A DNA stretch of 64,000 nt, from assembly GCA_018136815.1 (NCBI GenBank), contig CM030935.1:1236204-1300203 (forward strand), given 5' to 3'. A model generated the notes under the pieces. It saw only the letters and a program-made list of their open reading frames with translations, made no database searches and was not told the origin of the DNA. This document shows, one piece after another, positions 18,597-28,458 of the stretch (position 1 is its first letter; the number at the start of each line of letters is the position of its first letter). The position numbers and the translations under genes were made by a program. The DNA comes from Isochrysis galbana. Lineage: Eukaryota; Haptophyta; Isochrysidales; Isochrysidaceae.

Positions 18597-20939
18597 ATGG
18601 CGTCGTCAGCCTTCGACGGGGCGATGGCGGCCATCGCGCTCGACGCTGACGACAAAGCCACCGTCGTCAACCGCTACTTTGAGGAAGTGATGGGACCCCT
18701 CTTCAAATTTGCCAACTATCCCTTCTGGCAGGCGGCCACCAAGGACCAGGGCAAGGAGGAGCTGCAGGTCGCCATCCATGCCGTTCGTGCTGGCATCAGC
18801 AAGCGCGAACGTGTGCGCAACGTGGAGATGCTCACGCTCGCTGGCGAGGCTGGACTGCCCGTCAAGGCTCATTTCGACTGGTTCGTCGCTTTCTGCGACG
18901 CCAGCGAACAGCTCATCATGATGGGCGACCCGTGCTCGGACGACATTGTCGAGCGTCGCTCAAAGGACTCGGAGCTCATCGACTTCTTCCAAAATGCACC
19001 CATCGCCCTGCACTGGCTGAGTGGAACAGGGCACGTGATGTGGGCCAACCAAACGGAGTTGGACACATTAGGCTACACTGCCGAGGAGTACATCGGGCAG
19101 CCCATCATGAAATTCTGCCCTGACGAGCAGGAGTTGTTCCTTGAGATGTTCAAAACCCTCGGCTCTGGCAATATCATCAAAGATGTCCCGGTGCGCTTTC
19201 GCACCAAGCAGGGTAAGATCGTGCCGCTTCTGATCGACAGTAATGTGGCGTACAAGGTCGACGAGTCGGGCGAGAAGGTCTTCAATCACACGCGCTGTTT
19301 CATCCGCGATGATACAGGTCGACGTGTCCGGCAGGCACGGTACGAGGCTCAGCTCAAGGAGGCACAGCGCACCCAGAAGCTTTTCGACGCATATGTGTCG
19401 CGCACGCTTCACCTCCTTAAGACACCGTGCCACGTGGTGCAGCAAGCTCTCAGCCTCGCCGTCGCCCAGATGGAGGATGTTGGCGGGCGCATGACGGGCG
19501 AGATCGCTTCAGAGGTGAAGGATGTGGCTGATCTGACGCATCACTCGATTGAGAACCTGAGCGAGATGATTCGGATGATCAATGACGCCGGCGACGCCAT
19601 GCGTTTCGAGCAAGGCGCCGTGCTCAAGACTGTTTCAGCCCCCGTTTCACTATCCGATGCGGGGCGCCTGGCTGTTGAGCACATCGTACACCTTGTGAAG
19701 CCAGGTGTGACGGTCACCTTTGAACGGAGCGCTGGGCCCTCACAATGCAACATCGATGGGACGGTTCTGCACCGTGCGCTCCATCAGCTCCTTCGCAACG
19801 CGGCGACGGCAGCACCGGCCTCCGGGAAGGTTAGCTTCTCGATCGGGTACGAGTCTGGTATCTCAGGCTCCCGTGTGCGCTTCGAGGTGCGTGACAACGG
19901 CCCCGGCCTCGGCACGAATCAGAGCAACTTATTCCGGCTCGGCTTCCATACTGACTCGGGAGACAGCTCAGAGCAGAAGCTGCAGCCCACTGCCTTCAGC
20001 CACCAAGCGGAATCGTCCGGCTTATCCGTGGAGGAACAGCGCCTCGAGCTCGAGCGTAAGCTCTCGCTCACCAGCACTAGCAAGTATGAGGGGCTTGGAG
20101 TCGGCCTTTGCCTTGCCTATGGCCTGGTGCGTGCCTTGGGCGGCGAGCTCCGAAACTACTCCAAGCCGGGCGATACGCGCTTCTACTTCTCGGTCCCTGC
20201 GGTGAATACCTCCAACGAGAGTGGACCAGAGACATACGTCGCCGGGAAGCAGCCCGCCGCGGATGACAATGAGAGCAGCACATCGCAGGGTGGTCGTAAG
20301 TTCATCTCCATGGACATGAGCCCGACATCTGGCCCTAAGGCTGGCTCCTTCGATACGGCCGGCACATGGACCGACCTTGACCGTGCCTCACCAACGGGTA
20401 CAGCTTGCACCGCTACGTCCTTGCCACCACCGTTCAGTCTCGGCTGCAGAGTGAAGACATTGTCGGCAGATGTCGCCAATCGAGGTCTCAAGGCTCTGGA
20501 GGCACCCCACATCCTCGTCGTTGAGGACACACCGACGGCCTCTACCATTCTTTGCTTGCTGCTCAAGAAGCTGGGGTGTACCACGGAGCTCGCCGAGGAT
20601 GGGCAAGAGGCCTTGGACATTCTGCGTGCTGGCCCGCCCGGGCTTTTTGACCTGGTAATTATGGACCTGCGCATGCCGGTCATGGACGGCTTCGAGGCGA
20701 CCAGGATCATCAGGGCGGAGAAGCTCGTTGATGCGCCCATTGTCGCCCTTACCGCCGAGACGGGCGTCGACATCCGCAGAGAGTGCGAGGAAGCCAAGTT
20801 TGACGGCTTCTTCTGTAAGCCCTTGACATACCCTCAGCTCTCCCAGCTTGTGAAGGAATATGTGGGCTATGTTGCCAGCGAGGAGACGGCGAAGGAGCGT
20901 GAGCAAAAGCTCGTTGACGCTATCCGTGTGGCAGTTTAA
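18597..20939 (+). CDS. Hybrid sensor histidine kinase (PAS - HisKA - HATPase - REC), 780 aa
   Basis: ATG 18597, intronless. After an N-terminal helical region, a PAS-like sensor lies at about residues 130-245 (NAPIALHWLSGTGHVMWAN, then GYTAEEYIGQP). The dimerisation/phosphoacceptor helix holds TLHLLKTP with the candidate phospho-His at residue 272, where the usual H-box reads SHELRTP. The ATPase domain has an N-box (LLRNAATAA, Asn 401), the G1 box RDNGPG (Asp 433) and a G2-like GLGVGLCLAYGLV. The C-terminal receiver runs from about residue 640 (ILVVEDTPTAS) with phospho-acceptor Asp 690 in IMDLRMPVMDG and the conserved Lys 741 in FCKPL. All catalytic positions are present, so it should autophosphorylate and pass the phosphate to its own receiver. 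No membrane segment, so cytosolic. The ligand is unknown. Confidence 0.9.
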   Translation: MASSAFDGAMAAIALDADDKATVVNRYFEEVMGPLFKFANYPFWQAATKDQGKEELQVAIHAVRAGISKRERVRNVEMLTLAGEAGLPVKAHFDWFVAFCDASEQLIMMGDPCSDDIVERRSKDSELIDFFQNAPIALHWLSGTGHVMWANQTELDTLGYTAEEYIGQPIMKFCPDEQELFLEMFKTLGSGNIIKDVPVRFRTKQGKIVPLLIDSNVAYKVDESGEKVFNHTRCFIRDDTGRRVRQARYEAQLKEAQRTQKLFDAYVSRTLHLLKTPCHVVQQALSLAVAQMEDVGGRMTGEIASEVKDVADLTHHSIENLSEMIRMINDAGDAMRFEQGAVLKTVSAPVSLSDAGRLAVEHIVHLVKPGVTVTFERSAGPSQCNIDGTVLHRALHQLLRNAATAAPASGKVSFSIGYESGISGSRVRFEVRDNGPGLGTNQSNLFRLGFHTDSGDSSEQKLQPTAFSHQAESSGLSVEEQRLELERKLSLTSTSKYEGLGVGLCLAYGLVRALGGELRNYSKPGDTRFYFSVPAVNTSNESGPETYVAGKQPAADDNESSTSQGGRKFISMDMSPTSGPKAGSFDTAGTWTDLDRASPTGTACTATSLPPPFSLGCRVKTLSADVANRGLKALEAPHILVVEDTPTASTILCLLLKKLGCTTELAEDGQEALDILRAGPPGLFDLVIMDLRMPVMDGFEATRIIRAEKLVDAPIVALTAETGVDIRRECEEAKFDGFFCKPLTYPQLSQLVKEYVGYVASEETAKEREQKLVDAIRVAV

Positions 20940-21770
20940 ACTTTGACGGGCTGCATCCGAAAACTTTGAGTGGCTGCAGGCTGCACCCGATTTGAGTTAA
21001 GTGGCGCATCATGGTTTGAGGTGTCGATGCGGCAGTCTTCTCGTCTTCGGCGCTACCGACTGATGTGCACATTTATGGTACGTTCTTGTCGTGGAGCGCC
21101 ACCCGGCAAGCTGTTCGCTACGTTTTACCACCGCCTGGTCGCGATACTTATTCGGGCTGGTTTCGATATCGGCGCGGCCGTTATGCCATGTCATCTTCCC
21201 CACCCTCTGATGCACGCGCCGCATGCATGAAATCTGTTTGGACGCCCTAGGAGCAGAAGATATTGTCCAAGTCCCGCATCGAGAGCAACAAATAGAGGTC
21301 GTTCTTTTTGCCAGATCTTTTACGCACCTCTTAGAGGTGCATTTCCTGCGTTCCACACTGGCAACGCTCAACGCCCGCATGATTCGCGGCGATTGGATCT
21401 TAGCAGTGTGTGCCAGAGTGCACGCCAATCGTGCAGTATATGCGCCATTGTGCAAATGCAAATGCCCCCCCGATATGCTCGTTTTTCCGATTCTTGTTCC
21501 CATCCCATAGATAGTTGTATTTTTTGGTTTTCATCGCCTTATCTTCCATTATAACTTATAATTTGACCTTGATACTACTGCTACTACTACTTAACTGAGC
21601 GTTTGTACCACTAGCCCGGTACTATCACGACAGCCCGCAACGCACCCGGCCGTACACCTTGATGCATGTTGCTGTGTCCGGCACAAACAAACAAGTAACC
21701 CTTTGAATCACCGCCTCGCAAGCCCCAGACTCCCATTTCAACGCTCCCCACAAGTTATTACGTACACTTT
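20940..21770. other. 3' flank and intergenic DNA
   Basis: 3'UTR of the kinase followed by unremarkable sequence. 21205 has one CCCTCTGATGCACGC unit shared with 17980. No gene seen. Confidence 0.4.
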
Positions 21771-21774
21771 GAGG

Positions 21775-22050
21775 GGGCCTCAAAGGGCCAGCGAGGGCGC
21801 ACAGCGGGCAGCTCAGGGGACAGTGGAGGCAGGGGCTCTAGCCCCTGCCCCCCTGCCTCTCCCACACGTGCCTCGCCGGTTCTCCGGTTCTGGGCACCTA
21901 CCCCCTGGTCTAGATGTGCCTGGCGACCATTAAACTAAATTATTAGTGTTATATCCTAGCCAACCCCACTAGCTAATTGGACACAACTTTTAAGTCCCGG
22001 AATCCCGCCATGCCGCCATGCCTGAGCGAGCCAGGTGTTCGAGTGGGCTA
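21775..22050 (-). mobile_element. GC-rich retroposon copy, 3' part (reverse orientation)
   Basis: On the minus strand this carries the GGCATGGCGGGATTCCGGGA block and the CTAGTGGGGTTGGCTAGGA terminus followed by an AT-rich tail at about 21940. The opposite flank (21780-21905) carries the shared GC-rich core module. It is internally deleted relative to 61480-62350. Confidence 0.6.
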
Positions 22051-22454
22051 CCGGGGAGGTGTCGTTCCGTCAAATATGGGACAAATCGAATGGAGCCATC
22101 AAATGTCAAATGTCCATAGTCATAGTCAGTTATACACGATCGTCTAAGTCACTTCGCTGACTGTATGGCGTACAGTCACTTCTTTGCCACCTTCTCGGCA
22201 ATAATATAATGTACTTATCGATGGAGTCGAGAGCTCCATCGGTGTTTTTCGGAATGCCGTAGTTGCGGATACAGTGGAGCGCGTCTACTTCTCGTTTGAG
22301 CTTGATGTCTTTAAACTGGGCTTAACTATATTCACAGAATGGGCCGCATCAATTCCAGTCCCATCACCCGAGGAGACAGGCGCGCCTCACGCGTCGCGGC
22401 GGAGGCACACGCCATCGCCGCGGTGCGACCCAAGGCCGTCCATCTGCGCGGCTC
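22051..22454. other. Possible 5' region of the ClpP-like gene
   Basis: Contains a CGTTCCGTCAAATATGGGAC motif (MITE-like, compare 23483). TTCACAG at about 22333 looks like a splice acceptor and precedes an open frame starting at 22339 in the same frame as the main ClpP domain, but that frame hits a stop at 22452. The true first exon is unresolved. Confidence 0.3.
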
Positions 22455-23559
22455 TTGACGCGTCGCACTGTCCATGGACGCGCTGTCCGCGCCCGCGTCG
22501 GACGGCGCGCCGAGGACGACGACGACGAGACGGCCGATGACGAGGCTGAGGCCGAGTCGGTCGTGCGCGAGGGCGCCTGCATCTTCTTCCACGCTGAGGT
22601 GTGCCGCGCGACGGTGCTGTGGCTCGCGAGGCTGCTGCGCGAGGCGGCCGCCGAGGCGGTGCGCGCCAGTGCCCCTGCCTCGCCGCCCGTGGTGACCCTC
22701 TCTCTTCATCCACAGCTGCGGCGGCGACCTCTTCCAAGGATTGAGCGCGATGGCTCACATCGCCAACTGCAACTGTGCCGTGCCCGTCACGACGGTCGTC
22801 GACGGCTTCGCGGCCAGTGCGGCCACCTTTCTCCTCCTGGCAGCGCGCCGGCGGCTCGCGACGCCGCACGCGCGCATCCTCATCCATCAGGTGCGCACCG
22901 GCTTCTGGGGCAAGTGGCAGGAGCTTCAGGACGAGGTCCGCAATACCGACATGATCATGAGCACGATGCGCCAGATCTACCTCGAGACGACGTGCATGAG
23001 CGCGAGGCGCATCGAACGGACACTCCGGCGCGAGATGTACCTCGACGCGGCGGAAGCGCTGCGCCTCGGGCTAGTGCATGGCCTCTGGCAGCCCGCCGCC
23101 GCCCGCAGGAAGCGCACGCGTCTGGAATCCGAAGCCGGAGTCGAGACGGACGAACAGCACGAGGAAACGCAGCAGGGTGAGGTGGCGGAGATGGAGGAGG
23201 AGGCGAGGGTGGTGGCGGAGATGGAGGAGGAGGCGAAGGCGGCGGCGGCGAGGGCGGAGGTGGAGATGGAGGCGGCGGAGATGGAGGAGGCGGCGAAGGG
23301 GGAGGTGGAGATGGAGGTGGTGGAGATGGAGGAGGCGGTGAGGGAGGTGGCGGAGACGGAGGAGGCGGCGAGGGCGGCGGCGGCGAAGGCGGCGGAGGCG
23401 ACGGCGGCGGCGGCGAGGGAGGAGGAGGAGCCCTCTTTTGACGGAACGCGACTTCAGCGGGGCAAGGTGTCGTTCCGTCAATTGTGGGACATCAGTCGAT
23501 TTGAGCGATCGAATGTCCACAGTCTTGCCGACCCTCCCCCACCAGAGCGCACCGCGTAA
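22455..23559 (+). CDS. ClpP-like serine protease (S14) with apparent frameshift and low-complexity tail
   Basis: Two overlapping frames make one ClpP fold. The first (22455 to about 22700) encodes the N-terminal helix region ending PPVVTL. The second, from about 22700, reads LFIHSCGGDLFQGLSAM, then DGFAASAATFLLLA, then HARILIHQ, then IYLETTCMSARRIER. Expected ClpP landmarks are the GG glycine pair, the nucleophile Ser (codon 22816-22818) and His (22885-22887), all present. The usual Asp in the IER-D-T position is replaced by Thr (23020-23022), so the triad looks incomplete. The frames differ by one base within a CTCTCTCTT run, consistent with slippage, a pseudogene or an unrecognised micro-intron. 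The last 130 residues are an expanded GGAGG/GGCGG-type repeat encoding MEEEA units, ending in MITE sequence. The genuine original tail may be that at 58768-58893. Confidence 0.6.
23160..23430 (+). repeat. GGAGATGGAGG-type minisatellite
   Basis: Irregular tandem units of GGCGGAGATGGAGGAG-like sequence with no pyrimidine runs. In frame with the ClpP-like ORF they encode Glu/Ala/Met repeats. The expansion begins right after the QQGE codons that mark the end of homology to the copy at 58768. Confidence 0.7.
23437..23500. mobile_element. Short inverted repeat, MITE-like
   Basis: TTGACGGAACG at 23441 faces CGTTCCGTCAA at 23483. These may be two ends of a very short or internally deleted MITE, or the end of a larger element, since each half occurs alone at 7061, 17137 and 22053. 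Confidence 0.45.
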
Positions 23560-23844
23560 ATGCAAAAACGAGTTTCGTTACACGTCTATAGAGTAGCCGG
23601 TAAATAACGCCACTTTTTTTCTTTGCTATTATTTAGAGTAGCCGGTAAATAACGTGGTAAATAACGCGCTATTATTTAGCATACCCACTTTTTTTCTTTG
23701 CTTCCCCATGGGGCATGTCCCCCGGTGGGGTTTTCTCTAAGGCCGATAACTACATAAACACTCGTTTTAATAGATATGTCACGTGGAGCACTTGTGATGA
23801 CTTGCAATCACATCGCATGGGCACGGCGCGATGTGCATCGCCCC
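23560..23844. other. Intergenic DNA with short direct repeats
   Basis: AGTAGCCGGTAAATAACG is repeated at about 23592 and 23637, and TAAATAACG a third time. 23790-23842 is a partial extra copy of the palindrome module (GTGATGACTTGCAATCACAT, then GGGCACGGCGCGATGTGCAT). Confidence 0.5.
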
Positions 23845-24363
23845 CCCCCGCGGATACGCCGTGCGTGCGCATATCAACCTCCCCTACAACTACGTAGACA
23901 AGCCACATAAGAGATGTTTCTCTGCGCAGCACGTGTGATGACTTGCAATCACATTGTGCACGCCGTGCATGGGCACGGCGCGATGTGCATCGGCGCCCCC
24001 CGCGGGGGCGCCAGGGGGGGGGGGGGGAGGGGAGGAGGGGAGTTTACGTTAGTGTTATCGTCACATACTGTAAAAGTCAACTCGGTCCCAGGGGGTGCCC
24101 CCAAGGTTCCCGACCGCCCTCCGCGCTCAGTCCCCCCCCGCGGAAAGACTGAACGCACGGCGTGCACCTCCCTGGAAGTTGCTATGCGCACGCACGGCGC
24201 CCCCGCGGGGGGCGCCGATGCACATCGCGCCGTGCCCATGCACGGCGTGCACAATGTGATTGCAAGTCATCACACGTGCTGCGCAGAGAAACATCTCTTA
24301 TGTGGCTTGTCTACGTAGTTGTAGGGGAGGTTGATATGCGCACGCACGGCGTATCCGCGGGGG
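23845..24363. repeat. Foldback element: perfect 168-bp inverted repeat with 183-bp spacer
   Basis: Reading the right arm (24196-24363) in reverse complement reproduces the left arm (23845-24012) base for base. The spacer carries the CGGAAAGACTGAACGCACGG and CCTGGAAGTTGCTATGCGCA modules of the repeats at 14040 and 16730, so this is a member of the same family. There is no ORF of note. A hAT-like terminus (TAGGGGTGGGGAGGGG) starts immediately after it at 24364. Confidence 0.9.
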
Positions 24364-24430
24364 TAGGGGTGGGGAGGGGAAGACAAAAAAAACCGCGAGT
24401 CGCTTCTTCGGGCTGTTTTTTTTCTTGAGA
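24364..24430. mobile_element. hAT-like terminus TAGGGGTGGGG
   Basis: The terminus TAGGGGTGGGGAGGGGAAGA matches those ending at 27957 and 34821 (inverse) and starting at 32558. No matching 8-bp target duplication was found for any pairing, so the copies are probably solo ends or deleted elements. Confidence 0.45.
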
Positions 24431-24488
24431 AACTGGGCGAATTCCCCCCTGCCCTTTTCCGTCCTTTCCGTCGCGGGGGGGGGGAGCG

Positions 24489-26842
24489 ATGACGTCCCCG
24501 GCCCACCCTAACAGGCAGACCTTCGCCGCACTCCAGAAGGAGTGTGGCGGCGGTCCGCCCCTCCGCACGAGAGGGAATCGGTTGAGACGGTCCTAGCGGC
24601 CCTCTCACCGGTCCACTTGCGCAATATCATTTTGAATGCGATGTCAGACGCGATGTCGGCACATGTTGCCGAGGAGCTCAAGCTGCACCTTGAGGCCTTC
24701 TCATCTTGGGAGCGCTTGACGACTGACTTTACGCAATTACTGCGGGCCACCTACAAGGACTTCCACCACGGCTGCCGCTACTACAAGGGAAAGGGGCGTG
24801 AGTTCACGGACTGGATCAACAAGAATCACAGCACCGCCTTTGTCATCCACTTCGAGCGCGCAGAGGGCGGGCGTCAAGATCTTGATTACGACGCCGCCGT
24901 GCCCCTTTACGTCAATCGACAATTTATAGTGGAATTCTTATACTCGCTAGTATTCACCGCCGACCACTCTAACATCCTAGAAGACTTTCTGTACATAACG
25001 CTTACCGCCATGGAGTATATCGCCATGATACGAGCGAACGCCATCATCGACCTGGTAATCTCGCGGCCCTTGCGCTGGCTTTCGGGCAAGTCGTACGAGC
25101 TCCATCAGTGGTCGCCTCTCGATATGAGCCGCGCCTTCGACCTCGTCTACGAGGCTTTTACGAAGGCGGCGGACGATGGCAGCGTTCTTCTGGATCCGAC
25201 GCTAGATGTATTCAAATCGATCGCAGACGAACAGCCAAAGTTCGCGGCGTGGCGACGTTTCACCTTCGAGGAGCAAACCGTCCTCGCGCCCGATGGCACA
25301 ACAAAACACCGCATCTTCCAGCGCGTGCGCCAGGAGTTGCTCAACCCTACCGACCCGACCAACATCGCCACGAGGGAGAAGACTATTGAATACCTGCAGG
25401 TGCAGTGCGCCACAGCCCTACGGAAAATGGCCAACCCAAAGCTTGCCATCGCCAACAAGCTCACAGCGCTCGACGGCGAGATGAGCGCTGATCGGACGTC
25501 GAGTCGACACTTGGACACGATCGGGCTCGACGCTACGAACGACCGCCTAGCTGAGTCGGTCTTTGGAACGTACGACCGCGTACTTCAACAAAATAAGGGC
25601 ATCTCGATGGAGGCGGCATCAGCAGTGGCGCAGAGCATAAGGGCAAAGAGCTTCGTCACGGGCGGCGTGTACGACTCTCTACCACCAAAGGAGCAGGACG
25701 CCCTTTTTGAGCTAGCTCGTCTAACGGTAAAGCCCACTAGCCTCCACTAGCCACTAGCCCTCCCTCTATATAGTAGTATTACTTTTATTTGATTGGGAAG
25801 TCGCAGTTCACTCTTAAGAGCTCATAGACATCCCTATTTGGCTAAGTAGGTACGGGATGAGCGAGCAATCGACAAGGCTGACCACGCCGAGCTGGACAAA
25901 TACATCGCCATGAAGCGCCGCACCAACTCCGAGAACGAGCTCAAAGCCCTGGTGGAGCGCTACGCCATCGCCCTCTCCTTGTACCAACGCTGGGAGACTT
26001 GCGGTGTCAACACTGTCACCGAAATGAGATCTTCCCTCGCTAAAATGGCCAAGGATGCGAAAACTTGCGGAGCACACCCTGGCGGGCGATCGGCAGACCC
26101 GACGCAGCAGCAGCTCGATTGGCTCCGCGAGCAACTCGAGATGCGCGTGATCGGCCTCGGGTTTGTGCACTTCAAGCTTCAATGGTCGTCAAGCAGCGAT
26201 GCGACCGTCGGCACGGTGGCGAGCCTATCGGAGATGCTGAAGGAGATGCTCACCGAAGAAAATCAGCGCCGGCGCACCGGCAATCTCCCGAGGAGGGCGG
26301 CGGTGTCCGTGATGAAGCGCAAGACTTTCAAAGAGTTGGGCACGCCAACGGTGCAAGCTGCGAGTACGTCGATGACAACCAAAGATCTCGATCCCGAGCA
26401 GCTTCTGAAGTTGGCTGAGCGTAAACGCGAGGAGCTAGAGATCGAGGGCGAACTCGATATTACCAGCGACCGGCAACCTGCTAAGCCGCCCAAGCTGAAC
26501 GACGAGTTTGTCGGGGCGGAGATCGAGATCAATTGGCGTTACTGGACTTTGGACGAGAAGACGGGGAAGCGGAAGGCGATGCTCATTTGGTGCGCGGGTG
26601 AGGTCGTGCAGATCGCCAACGGCACCTCAGATAAAGAGAGCCCGCGTTGCCAGAAGATCCTACAAGCAGGAGCGGTGCGCATCCGTTGGCCAGCCGATGC
26701 GGACTTCGAAGAGGAAGAAACGTTTTCGTGGTCTGTCTTGACGGAGGGTAATTGGAACCGCAATAAGCACATGGGGTGGCGGTTTAGTCCTGCGGAGCTA
26801 GTGAAGCGTGGGATGCAGCCCTCGGTAGCCAACGCGGAATGA
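24489..26842 (+). CDS. Two-exon gene of an uncharacterised, probably element-associated family
   Basis: The exon open from about 24512 ends at 25726 (LFELARLT). GTAAAG begins an intron at 25727 and AAGTAG ends it at 25849 (123 bp). Exon 2 (25850-26842) continues in phase 0 with VRDERAIDKADHAELDKYI, giving one coherent protein of about 730 residues. The join rests on frame, splice signals and sequence sense. The 5' end is unclear: the long frame has no ATG before about 24640, a CTAACAG acceptor ends at 24509, and an ATG at 24489 lies in another frame. Visible parts are an all-helical N-terminal half, a conserved-looking LDATNDRLAESVFG segment at about 25530, and a C-terminal GAEIEINWRYW to FSWSVLTEGNWNR segment resembling a small barrel found in many protist element-encoded proteins as I recall. 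I infer a transposon protein, possibly domesticated; biochemical activity unknown. Confidence 0.6.
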
Positions 26843-27880
26843 CTCTCATTGTGTAAGTTTGCCCATAGCTACCCGATTAAGTGCCTAAATTGAACGAAAA
26901 AGAGCAAAAACAAAATATTTTTAACGATAGTAAGGAGAAAAAAATATATCACTACTCTTACGTGAAGAGCACGACATTCACGTACGGATTCTCGGACTGC
27001 CCGTTTCGAAAGGCGCTCAGAAAGACTGTCGCCGTTCGGCTCAGCTCTACGGAATGGGCCAAGTAGAGGGTTCGCCCCTCTCCTTCTAGCCCGCACTCGA
27101 CAGGGAGGCCTCCCATCGGTGGTCGGATGAGCATTCCTGGAGGGGCACAGCTCCCCCAGAAGCATCTGCGTCGATCTCGACGGCGTCGGCCGCGCTCGCG
27201 ACCGCGCAGGGATCCCAGAGTGCCAAGCGCTCTGTTGGGGCTTGCGATGTGAAGGCGGCCAGTGCTGGTGGGGGGTACGGGCGCGCTTGGAGGGGGTAGA
27301 TCGCGCGTGGTCGATCGTGTTTTGGTTGGTAAAGTGCTCCCAGCCCTCGATATTCAGCATGCGCGATCGCCAATGGCCTCCCTGCGGGGTTGGCTCTTTG
27401 GCGCTCACGCGTGCCCACAGCGCCTGCAAAATTCAGGCCGTGGCGCGCGTTATTCGTCGAGATATGGCACAGGCTGGACGCTGCCTTGTTTTGTACATGT
27501 ATTTGGGGCTGAATTCACCGGTATCGGCGGTTGATTGGCGGTGTGATGTCCCGGCGACTCATTTTTGTACTGCTGGTCCGACGGCCCAACGTGTGTCTGT
27601 GTGTATTGCGTTGGGGGTATGTAAAAGAATGTAGATATACGTTCAAATTATGGGCAGCTAGCTCGTGTCTCAACCCCACCATAACCACCGGTACCCAACC
27701 AGCAAAAAAAACGCCGGTTGGCGACCATGAGCGGCTTTCAAGCGATCGCCAAAGTGGCAACGCTCAACTGAGCGGGCCCGTCGATTGCACCCGACCAAAA
27801 AATGAGATTTTTCGCCCGTCAGAGCGCGCGCGCGCGAAAGAACTAGAAGCTGAGACTTGGAAGGTGCATTCCTACCATCA
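26843..27880. other. Intergenic DNA without a supportable gene
   Basis: Overlapping ORFs on both strands (for example 26869-27429 minus and 27242-27634 plus) show no family motif. 26890-26960 is A-rich. Confidence 0.4.
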
Positions 27881-28139
27881 CAACAAAGTGTCCCATGCCA
27901 TCATAAGGCCAATTGGGCCCAATTCTGAAAAGTCGATTTTTCCCCTCCCCACCCCTACCACTACCACCGCGAAAAAAACACCGCATTGTTCGCTCTCGTA
28001 CTCGCCACCATGAAACAATTGGCTTCTGAAACTTTGCACAAGCTCTTATCATAGCATGAGACACCCCTCCATGCATTCACATCGACTATTGGGTGCAATT
28101 GTGAAAAGTCGATTTTTCCCGTCCCCACATCTACTTACG
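27881..28139 (-). mobile_element. Tandem pair of hAT-like ends (TAGGGGTGGGGA with GTCGAT block)
   Basis: Read on the minus strand, two units (from 28136 and from 27957) each begin with a GGTGGGGA- or TGTGGGGA-type end, then GGGAAAAATCGACTTTTCA and a TTGCACCC or TTGGGCCC segment. The internal GAACAATGCGGTGTTTTTTT block matches 32700-32740. Related sequences lie at 32558, 34750-34860 and 24364. Confidence 0.55.
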
Positions 28140-28458
28140 CCATTGTGGTGCCAGCGCGCATGGCAGGGAGGAGTGAGGGGTAGAAACCTGTTGACGCTCC
28201 ACACTCATCATCACAGCAAGGGTAACAGAAGGGGGAACGCGCGCAGGACACATCTACTACACGTTCCAAACACACATTTACTTATATCGCACACCCTGCA
28301 CACCTCAAGACTCAAGAGACGACGAATATGACAGCCCATGATGTGAACGACGAAGGTCCTCTGGTCTGCCTAACACGCGAGCGCACAGTTTGGGCGGGCT
28401 GCTCCATCGAGGCGCAGCATGCAGAAGGCGAAACTAACGTGACTGTGCGGGATGGCAT
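28140..28458. other. 3' flank of the phosphate carrier gene
   Basis: Unremarkable sequence that should contain the carrier's 3'UTR and polyadenylation region. Confidence 0.4.

Noticed and set aside
22332-22887. Minus-strand ORFs (125 and 166 codons) over the ClpP-like gene
   Set aside because: Antisense shadows of GC-rich coding sequence; the plus strand has clear ClpP motifs.
24364-27957. A single 3.6-kb hAT transposon carrying the two-exon gene between TAGGGGTGGGG ends
   Set aside because: The 8 bases outside the two ends differ completely (CGCGGGGG and CCACTACC), so no target duplication supports it.
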